From positions 1 through 5,556 of the forward strand of contig JAUTXM010000319.1 in the NCBI GenBank assembly GCA_030838025.1: DNA of 5,556 nucleotides. The letters run 5' to 3'. The stretch comes from Acidimicrobiaceae bacterium. GTDB lineage: Bacteria; Actinomycetota; Acidimicrobiia; Acidimicrobiales; Palsa-688. The notes below the pieces were generated by a model. The model did no database searches. It was not told where the DNA came from and saw nothing but the letters and a program-made list of their open reading frames with translations. Below are positions 1 to 5,281 of this stretch, in pieces (within the stretch, counting starts at the first letter, position 1; the number at the start of each line of letters is the position of its first letter). A program made the translations under genes and the position numbers.

Positions 1-556
1 GGATGACGACGACCAGGGCCAGCACGACCAGCGGGTAGGTCATGGCCGAGCGAACCTTGCGGCGCAACTCTACCTGCTTCTCGATGGTGTCGGCCAACTG
101 CAGCAGCACCTCGTCGAGGACGCCGCCGGACTCGCCCGAGCGCACCATGGCGACGTAGAGCTTGTTGAACACCTTCGGATGGTGGGAGAACGCCTGGGAG
201 AGCGACGATCCGTTCTCGACGTCCTGGCGGATCTGGCCGATGACATCGGCCAGCGGCTTGCTCTCGGTTTGCATCCCGAGGATCTGGAGGCTGCGCAGCA
301 TCGTCAGGCCCGAATCGATCATGGTCGCGAACTGCCGCGAGAAGATCGATACGTCCTTCAACTTGATCCGGTTGCCGAGGCCGGGGATGTGCAGCTCGCG
401 GCGGACACCCGTTGTCTGCTTCTTGTCGATGGCGATGGGGACGTAGCCCATCTGGCGCAACTTGTTGGCGACCAGCGCGGTGCTCTCCGCCTCCAGCGAC
501 CCTTCGATCATCCGGCCGCTGTGGTCCTTCACCTTGTAGGCGTAGGTGTCGGGCAT
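1..556 (-). CDS. pilC: Type IV pilus inner-membrane platform protein PilC (GspF family), 5' part only
   Basis: PilC is the polytopic inner-membrane platform of the type IV pilus; PilB and PilT act on its cytoplasmic domains to add or remove pilins. Translating the minus strand from the ATG at 556 gives 185 residues (MPDTYAYKVKDHSGRMIEGS...) still open at the window edge, so roughly the first half of a usual protein of about 400 residues. The N-terminal part (about 1-65) has the usual small leader region with 'GYVPIAI'. The first GspF (T2SSF) domain starts near residue 81 with 'FSRQFATMIDSGLTMLRSL' and continues through 'RSGESGGVLDEVLLQLADT' and 'RKVRSAMTYP'. The first transmembrane segment (PLVVLALVVVI) begins at the cut. 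The ATG is chosen because a strong Shine-Dalgarno sits six bases upstream. That site overlaps the pilT stop codon, implying co-transcription and translational coupling. The family call is secure; the end is missing only because the window stops. Confidence 0.95.
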   Translation of the reverse strand, partial: MPDTYAYKVKDHSGRMIEGSLEAESTALVANKLRQMGYVPIAIDKKQTTGVRRELHIPGLGNRIKLKDVSIFSRQFATMIDSGLTMLRSLQILGMQTESKPLADVIGQIRQDVENGSSLSQAFSHHPKVFNKLYVAMVRSGESGGVLDEVLLQLADTIEKQVELRRKVRSAMTYPLVVLALVVVI

Positions 557-562
557 GTTCGT

Positions 563-570
563 CCTCTCCT
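563..570 (-). promoter_or_regulatory. Shine-Dalgarno of pilC overlapping the pilT stop
   Basis: On the minus strand AGGAGAGG lies six bases (ACGAAC) before the pilC ATG. Its first two bases are the last two of the pilT TAG stop (571-569). A ribosome finishing pilT therefore ends on the pilC initiation site, which favours re-initiation and a linked PilT:PilC yield. The site is seen directly; the coupling is inferred. Confidence 0.85.
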
Positions 571-2104
571 ATCCTGCGACCAGGCGGCGCAGGTCGTCTT
601 CGTTGGCGGAACGCTCGAGGGCCGTGCCCATGGCGACCTTGCCCGCACGGACGAGCCCGGCCAGTGACTGGTCCATCGTCTGCATGCCGTGTTGCGCCCC
701 GGCCTGCATGGCGCTGTAGATCTGGTGGGTCTTGCCTTCCCGGATCAGGTTTCGCACCCCCGGGGTGGCGACCAGGACCTCGACGGCCACGGCGCGTCCC
801 AGGCTTCCGGCCTTCGGGAGTAGCTGCTGGCACACGATGCCCTGGATGGCGGAGGCCAGCTGCACCCGGATCTGCTGCTGCTGATGCGGTGGGAACACGT
901 CGATGACGCGGTCGATGGACTGTGGGGCATCCTGGGTATGCAAGGTGGCGAACACCAGGTGGCCGGTCTCGGCCGCGGTCAGCGCGGTCGAGATGGTCTC
1001 GAGGTCGCGCATCTCGCCCACCAAGATGACGTCGGGGTCCTGCCGCAGGACGTGCTTGAGGGCCTGGGCGAAGGACTGGGTGTCCTCGCCGATCTCGCGC
1101 TGGTTGACGATCGCCCGCTTGTGTTGGTGCAGGAACTCGATGGGGTCCTCGACCGTCATGATGTGCAGCGGCTTGCGGTTGTTGATGATGTCGACCATCG
1201 ATGCCAAGGTGGTCGATTTGCCGGAGCCGGTCGGGCCGGTGACCAGCACCAGTCCCCGGGGCAGCTCGGCGAACTGGGCCACCGAGCCGGGCAGGCCGAG
1301 TGACTCGAAGGGCACGACCTGATTGGGGATGACTCGCATGACGGCGCCGACGGAGTCCCGCTGGAGGAAGACGTTGACGCGGAATCGTCCCAACCCGGGG
1401 ATGGAGTGCGACGTGTCGAGCTCGAGGTCGGACTCGAAGCGTTCCCGCTGGCGTTGGGTCAAAATGGCGAAGACCATACGGCGGATCTCGGAGCCGTTGA
1501 GGGGGTGATAGCCCTCGAGGGGCAGCAGGCTGCCGTCGACTCGTGCGCACGGCGGCAGGCCGACCGCAAGGTGCAGGTCGGAGCCTCGAAGCTCCACGAC
1601 CTGCGCCAGGAGGGTATTGACGTGAAGCTCCTCGACGGCCGGCTCGTCCTCGGCCCGGCCGCGGCCGGACCGGTCGGGGTACATGGCACCCAGCACCGCC
1701 CGCAGGTCGGATCGAACCGCCAGCATGGGTTCGATCGGGAACCCGGTCGCCTCGGAGATCTCGGCCACCGCACCTTCGTCGGTGGGGTCGTCCATGGCGA
1801 CGACCAGGTGCTGGTTGTCGACCATGACGGCCACGGCGCAGAGCCGCCGGGCCAGGGTCTCGGGCAGGAGGCCGTCGACGTTGGGGCTGATGCCCTCCTG
1901 ATCGAAGTCCCAGAATCCGATCCCGATCTGGTCGGCTACCGCAGCCACCAGATCCCGTTCGGAGACCAAGCCCTCGCCCGCCAGGATCTTGGCCAGGGGG
2001 ACGCCGCTCTCCTCTTCATGGCGGAGGGCGACCTCAAGGGAGTCCCGGGAGAGGACCTTGCGGGCGACCAGGAACTCACCAACACGACGCGATGCACTTT
2101 GCAT
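569..2104 (-). CDS. pilT: Type IV pilus retraction ATPase PilT with an extra N-terminal MshEN/T2SSE-N-like domain
   Basis: Hexameric secretion ATPase that powers pilus retraction, working in the cytoplasm under PilC. It is 511 residues; classical PilT is about 350. Residues about 155-511 are a complete PilT: 'GSDLHLAVGLPP..RVDG' near 174-190, Walker A GPTGSGKST (about 290-298), Asp box VEDPIE (about 318-323), Walker B DVILVGE with catalytic Glu near 364, and His box TGHLVFATLHT (about 380-390). The C-terminal GVRNLIRE (about 449-456) corresponds to the PilT hallmark AIRNLIRE. The PilB zinc cysteines are absent, as expected for PilT. Residues 1 to about 142 are an additional domain resembling the PilB N-domain (RVGEFLVARKVLSRDSLEVAL, then GLVSERDLVAAVADQIG, then LVVAMDDPTD), followed by a short charged linker. 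The ATG at 2104 has AGGA six bases upstream. The gene lies 96 bp after pilB and 12 bp before pilC. The PilT call is secure; ligand binding by the extra domain is unknown. Confidence 0.96.
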   Translation of the reverse strand: MQSASRRVGEFLVARKVLSRDSLEVALRHEEESGVPLAKILAGEGLVSERDLVAAVADQIGIGFWDFDQEGISPNVDGLLPETLARRLCAVAVMVDNQHLVVAMDDPTDEGAVAEISEATGFPIEPMLAVRSDLRAVLGAMYPDRSGRGRAEDEPAVEELHVNTLLAQVVELRGSDLHLAVGLPPCARVDGSLLPLEGYHPLNGSEIRRMVFAILTQRQRERFESDLELDTSHSIPGLGRFRVNVFLQRDSVGAVMRVIPNQVVPFESLGLPGSVAQFAELPRGLVLVTGPTGSGKSTTLASMVDIINNRKPLHIMTVEDPIEFLHQHKRAIVNQREIGEDTQSFAQALKHVLRQDPDVILVGEMRDLETISTALTAAETGHLVFATLHTQDAPQSIDRVIDVFPPHQQQQIRVQLASAIQGIVCQQLLPKAGSLGRAVAVEVLVATPGVRNLIREGKTHQIYSAMQAGAQHGMQTMDQSLAGLVRAGKVAMGTALERSANEDDLRRLVAG

Positions 2105-2110
2105 GTTCGT

Positions 2111-2114
2111 TCCT
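2111..2114 (-). promoter_or_regulatory. Ribosome binding site of pilT
   Basis: AGGA lies six bases (ACGAAC) before the ATG at 2104. It supports this start, and therefore supports the unusual N-terminal extension being translated: no stop or better-placed site lies between it and the ATPase core that I can see. The surrounding bases closely resemble the pilC leader. Confidence 0.7.
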
Positions 2115-2200
2115 ATCGACGGCGACCGGAGTCGACTGAAGTGGCAAAAGGGACACAGAGGTGTTGCACGGCCGGTCCGCGAGCGGTCCAGCCGGGAATA

Positions 2201-3937
2201 TCAGGCAATGACACGAAGAATTTCCTCGATGGACGTGTTGCCCGACCGAACGGTGCGCAGGCCGGACTGGCGGAGGGTCAACATTCCCTCGGCCACCGCC
2301 AGCTTCTTCAAATCCTCGGACTGGCCCCGCTCGACGATGAGACGCTCGATCTCCTCGCTGACGGGCATCACTTCGTGGATCGCGAAGCGGCCGTAGTACC
2401 CGGTCCGGCTACATTTGGTGCAACCCACCGGCCGGTAGATGATCGGAACGTCGCCGCCTTCGGCTTCGATGTCCCAGCCGACGGTCGCCAGTTCCGCCCT
2501 GGTGGGCTGGAACCGCTCCTTGCACTTGTCGCACAGCTTCCGGGCGAGGCGCTGGGCCACGATGCAGTCCAAGGCACTACCCACGAGGAACGGCTCGACG
2601 CCCATCTCGATCAGGCGCATCGGCGTGCTGGCGGCGTCGTTGGTGTGCAACGTGGTGAGGACCAAGTGGCCCGTCAGCGCCGCCTGCACGGCAATGTTGG
2701 CCGTTTCCCGGTCCCGGATCTCACCGACGAGGACGATGTCGGGGTCGGAGCGCAGGATCGAGCGCAGGGCGGCCGCGAAGGTCAACCCCGCCTTGACGTT
2801 GACCTGGACCTGATTGATGTTGGGCAGGCGGTACTCGACGGGGTCCTCGACGGTGATCACGTTCTTGGACTCGTCGTTGACGATGTTGAGGGTGGCGTAC
2901 AAGGTGGTGGACTTGCCCGAGCCGGTCGGTCCCGTGACCAGGATGGTCCCGTACGGGCGGCGGTACGACTGCTCGTAGCGCCGCATGTTCTCCGGCAGGA
3001 AGCCGAGGTCGGTGAGCTGCAGGAGGGCGTTGGACTTGTCCAGGATCCGCATCACGACCTTTTCGCCGTGCACCGTCGGCAGCGTGGCGACTCGTAGGTC
3101 GACCGAGCGTCCGGCGACGGTGGCCGTGACCCGGCCGTCCTGGGGGATCCGCCGCTCGGCGATGTTGATGTCGGCCATGATCTTGAGCCGGCTGATGATC
3201 CCCGCCTGGATGTTCTTCGGGGCTCGCATCTCCTCGTGCAGCACGCCGTCGATGCGGTAGCGGATGCGCACGTCGTGCTCGGTGGGCTCGATGTGGATGT
3301 CCGAGGCCCGGTCGGCCACCGCCTGGGTGATGACGACGTTGACCAGCTTGACGATGGGGGCGTCTTCGACGACCTCACGGATGTTCGAGAGGTCTTCCTC
3401 GGCCTCCATGGTGCTCGACGCCTGGGCGCTGATGTTCTCGGCGTCGCCGTCGAGGCGGTGGTACTTGTCGATCGCGGTCTGGATCGATGCCCTGGTCGCG
3501 ACGACTGCCTGGACCTCGCGGCCGGTCAGGTGCCGGATGTCGTCGATGGCGAAGACGTTGGAGGGATCGGCCATGGCGACGATCAGACGATTCCCGTCCC
3601 AGCCGATCGGAAGGGCCAGGTAGCGGCGCGACAGGCTGTCGGAGATCAGCGAGACCGCCGCCTTGTCCACCGGGTAGTCGCTGAGGTCCACGAACGACAA
3701 TCCGAGCTGGCTGGCCAAGGTGGCGACCAGGTCGGTCTCCTTGACGAGCGATGCGTCGATCAGCAGGCGTCCGAGGGTCTGGCCGGTCCGAGCCTGCTCC
3801 TCGAGGGCCAGGGCCAATGCCGCTTCGGTCAGGAGGCCCCGCTGGACCAGGAGCTGACCCAGCTGCAGCTGCTCGGAGTTCTTCGATCCGTTCTCATAGC
3901 CGCGCACGTTCTTCACTGGCCGCAGAACCGGGTTCAT
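2201..3937 (-). CDS. pilB: Type IV pilus assembly (extension) ATPase PilB, GspE family
   Basis: Cytoplasmic hexameric ATPase that drives pilin polymerisation through PilC. The 578 residues match the usual PilB length. The N-domain (about 24-160, MshEN/T2SSE_N) begins LGQLLVQRGLLTEAALALAL and continues LGRLLIDASLVKETDLVATL. The ATPase half begins at 'ASDIHIEPTEHDVRIRYRIDG' (211-231), then has QDGR (266-269), Walker A GPTGSGKST (336-344), Asp box VEDPVE (363-368), Walker B DIVLVGE with Glu406, and His box TGHLVLTTLHTND (422-434). A zinc-type tetracysteine site, C469-x2-C472 and C506-x2-C509, separates PilB/GspE from PilT. The ATG overlaps the stop of the DUF4388 gene as ATGA, and I see no purine-rich Shine-Dalgarno before it, so translation probably depends on coupling to that gene. 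The nearby GTG codons have no better site. All catalytic residues are present. A GspE of a type II secretion system is the alternative, but the neighbouring pilT argues for a pilus. Confidence 0.96.
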   Translation of the reverse strand: MNPVLRPVKNVRGYENGSKNSEQLQLGQLLVQRGLLTEAALALALEEQARTGQTLGRLLIDASLVKETDLVATLASQLGLSFVDLSDYPVDKAAVSLISDSLSRRYLALPIGWDGNRLIVAMADPSNVFAIDDIRHLTGREVQAVVATRASIQTAIDKYHRLDGDAENISAQASSTMEAEEDLSNIREVVEDAPIVKLVNVVITQAVADRASDIHIEPTEHDVRIRYRIDGVLHEEMRAPKNIQAGIISRLKIMADINIAERRIPQDGRVTATVAGRSVDLRVATLPTVHGEKVVMRILDKSNALLQLTDLGFLPENMRRYEQSYRRPYGTILVTGPTGSGKSTTLYATLNIVNDESKNVITVEDPVEYRLPNINQVQVNVKAGLTFAAALRSILRSDPDIVLVGEIRDRETANIAVQAALTGHLVLTTLHTNDAASTPMRLIEMGVEPFLVGSALDCIVAQRLARKLCDKCKERFQPTRAELATVGWDIEAEGGDVPIIYRPVGCTKCSRTGYYGRFAIHEVMPVSEEIERLIVERGQSEDLKKLAVAEGMLTLRQSGLRTVRSGNTSIEEILRVIA

Positions 3938-5217
3938 GACCGGACCGACGACAGGAACTTGAGGAGCAGACCCCGGTTGATGCTTTCGGGATCCCGGTCC
4001 TGGTCGTCGGCACGACCAGCGTCATGACCAGCGGCGCCAGACCCACCGGCATTACCAGCGCCACCGGCGGCACCAGCGGCACCATCGGGATGGACGGCGA
4101 GCGACGCGCCTTCGGCCACGACGGGCCGTACCGTTCGAGCCACGGGAGCCACGGGGGCCACGGGGGCCGCGGTCACCGCGGTCATCGGCTCACCTTGGAG
4201 GGAGGCCGCCTGGCGCCGAGCCCGCCGGCCCCGGAGGGCCTCGGCCTCGTTTCGTTCCGGAAGGACGAACGATGCCGGCGCCGGGTCCCCGGCACTGCCG
4301 ACGGCGTAGGGCAGGGCGGCATCGTCTACCTCCTCGTCTTCGATCACCGGAAACTGATGGACGAGGCCCAACTCAGCCTCGTCGTCGTACTCGGACGGAA
4401 AGGCCCGCAGCGCCGCTTCGAACGGCGACGTCATCTCGCCGACCGGGGCGGCGGGTCGCACGGAGCCCCCCGACAGCGCCAAGGCCGCCAACGACGCCAG
4501 CGATCCCTCGGCTGCCGCCGGAGCGGCGGCGGCGTACTCCAGTTCTGGTGTCGACGCAGGCGGGGCCGGGCGACGGGCCACTCGGGGCGCGCTCGGGGTT
4601 TCGGCGATCAGCGACGCGCCATTGGCCGAGGCGGCCCGGCGAGCGGCCCGGGCGGGATCGGCCGCCGACGGGCGGACGCGCGGCGGTTCGACGATGACCA
4701 GGCCCGCGTCGACGAGGCGCCTGATGCCCCGGCAGCCTTCGAACTGGCTGAGTCCGACCTCCTCGAGCGCCCCATGCACGGTGGCGGCCAGGGCGACGGC
4801 CATCACGAGGCGCCACTCCTGGGCGGACAGCGTCACCTCGGGGGTGGGCAGGTCAGGGATGAGCCGCACCCGGTGTTCGAGGGACGGCACCACCGCTTCG
4901 ATGTCGTGCCACTCGTTCAACCGTTCCTCCGCCTCGTGCACCACCGGCTCGACCGGTGTGGCGTCCTCGTGGGCGGGTGCTTCCACGCCGTCCTTGAAAA
5001 CGAAGTTCCCCTCGGTCAAGCGCAACAACTCGAACATGGCGTCGACATGGTCGTGGGTCTTGCCGACCTTGGACGCCACGAGGCGTCCGGCGTCGAACCA
5101 CAGCCGTCCCTCGACGTGGCCGCCGACCACTCGCAGTTCGCCCGACTTGTTACTCGACGCCAGCAGCGCCATGACATCCCGCAGGGCAATCGTCTCAAAC
5201 GATCCTTGTAGCGACAC
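3934..5217 (-). CDS. DUF4388 (PATAN)-domain protein, putative type IV pilus motor regulator
   Basis: 427 residues from a GTG at 5217. This start places the typical DUF4388 opening 'SLQGSFETIALRDVMALL' at the N-terminus and sits five bases after GGAGG; an ATG at 5274 in the same frame would add 19 unlike residues running back over the aroE end. Residues 1-78 are DUF4388/PATAN: 'SGELRV', 'GRLWFDAGRLVASKVG', 'AMFELLRLTEGNFVFKDG'. Residues about 128-178 look like a winged-helix-like module (LSAQEWRLVMAVAL ... IRRLVDAGLVIVEP). Residues about 180-405 are low-complexity Ala/Pro/Gly/Arg linker with acidic patches (EYDDEAEL, IEDEEVDD). The protein ends in a hydrophobic tail, DPESINRGLLLKFLSSVRS. No signal peptide, transmembrane segment or receiver domain is seen, so it should be cytoplasmic. 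It overlaps pilB by four bases. PATAN-type regulators act on PilB in cyanobacteria; a regulator or adaptor role here is inferred and its biochemical activity is unknown. Confidence 0.85.
   Translation of the reverse strand: MSLQGSFETIALRDVMALLASSNKSGELRVVGGHVEGRLWFDAGRLVASKVGKTHDHVDAMFELLRLTEGNFVFKDGVEAPAHEDATPVEPVVHEAEERLNEWHDIEAVVPSLEHRVRLIPDLPTPEVTLSAQEWRLVMAVALAATVHGALEEVGLSQFEGCRGIRRLVDAGLVIVEPPRVRPSAADPARAARRAASANGASLIAETPSAPRVARRPAPPASTPELEYAAAAPAAAEGSLASLAALALSGGSVRPAAPVGEMTSPFEAALRAFPSEYDDEAELGLVHQFPVIEDEEVDDAALPYAVGSAGDPAPASFVLPERNEAEALRGRRARRQAASLQGEPMTAVTAAPVAPVAPVARTVRPVVAEGASLAVHPDGAAGAAGGAGNAGGSGAAGHDAGRADDQDRDPESINRGLLLKFLSSVRS
4021..4083 (-). repeat. Gly-X-X tract (seven triplets) in the DUF4388 protein linker
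   Basis: Residues 379-399 of the DUF4388 protein place glycine at every third position seven times (GAA GAA GGA GNA GGS GAA GHD). At DNA level it is a degenerate 9-bp repeat of the GGTGCCGCT kind. The tract contains no proline, so a stable collagen triple helix is unlikely; a flexible spacer between the domain part and the C-terminal tail is more probable. The repeat itself is seen directly. Confidence 0.7.
4140..4168. repeat. Short 9-bp tandem repeat inside the DUF4388 gene
   Basis: Three copies of a 9-bp unit (CCACGGGAG, CCACGGGGG, CCACGGGGG) followed by CC on the plus strand. They encode the APVAPVAPVA stretch (about residues 351-360) of the Ala/Pro-rich linker. In-frame unit gain or loss would change linker length without breaking the gene. 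Confidence 0.75.
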
Positions 5218-5219
5218 GG

Positions 5220-5227
5220 TCACCTCC
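5220..5227 (-). promoter_or_regulatory. Strong Shine-Dalgarno that fixes the GTG start of the DUF4388 gene
   Basis: GGAGGTGA on the minus strand, with five bases between GGAGG and the GTG at 5217. It is the best ribosome binding site in the window. It decides against the in-frame ATG at 5274 and against the in-frame GTG at 5223, which lies within the site itself. Confidence 0.8.
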
Positions 5228-5234
5228 GGGTCTG

Positions 5235-5260
5235 CTATCGGCACATTCCGCCGAGATCTA
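5235..5260 (-). promoter_or_regulatory. Candidate sigma-28 (FliA/WhiG)-type promoter for the DUF4388-pil genes
   Basis: In the 64-bp gap after aroE the minus strand reads TAGA (5260-5257), 14 bases, then GCCGATAG (5242-5235). The known FliA/SigD/WhiG consensus is TAAA, about 15 bases, GCCGATAA; seven of eight bases match in the -10 and three of four in the -35, with one base less spacing. Transcription would start about 12 bases before the GTG, leaving the Shine-Dalgarno at the extreme 5' end of the message. A 5-bp inverted repeat (TCGGC, 7 bases, GCCGA; 5238-5254) overlaps the -10 and is an alternative reading. No sigma-70-type pair is convincing here. Confidence 0.3.
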
Positions 5261-5281
5261 GAGCCCGACCTCAACGAGCGC

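Noticed and set aside
2102..2118. GTCGATAG before pilT as a second sigma-28-type -10 box
   Set aside because: It would put the transcription start downstream of the Shine-Dalgarno AGGA, and there is no TAAA-like box at the right distance.
2171..2195. Rho-independent terminator between pilB and pilT
   Set aside because: Only short, imperfect GC pairings (CCG-CTCG-CGG) can be drawn and no T run follows on the minus strand.
2105..2200. Promoter for pilT built on TTGCCA as a -35 box
   Set aside because: No -10 hexamer is found at 16-19 bases. The only AT-richer block (GATAGG) is about 24 bases away and is part of the ribosome binding site.
1406..3097. Plus-strand open frame of 563 codons antisense to pilT and pilB
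   Set aside because: It lies opposite two intact conserved ATPase genes, crosses the pilB-pilT gap, and its product (rich in G, D, V, Q, H) resembles no family. Long antisense frames are expected opposite GC-rich coding DNA.
3236..5211. Two plus-strand frames of 263 and 395 codons that overlap near 4024 like an operon
   Set aside because: They are shadows of pilB and the DUF4388 gene. The product is low-complexity Arg/Gly/His-rich sequence without a domain, and the sense genes explain the DNA fully.
5218..5274. Upstream ATG at 5274 as the start of the DUF4388 protein
   Set aside because: It adds 19 unlike residues before the family's usual N-terminus, and the strong Shine-Dalgarno at 5227-5220 points to the GTG at 5217.
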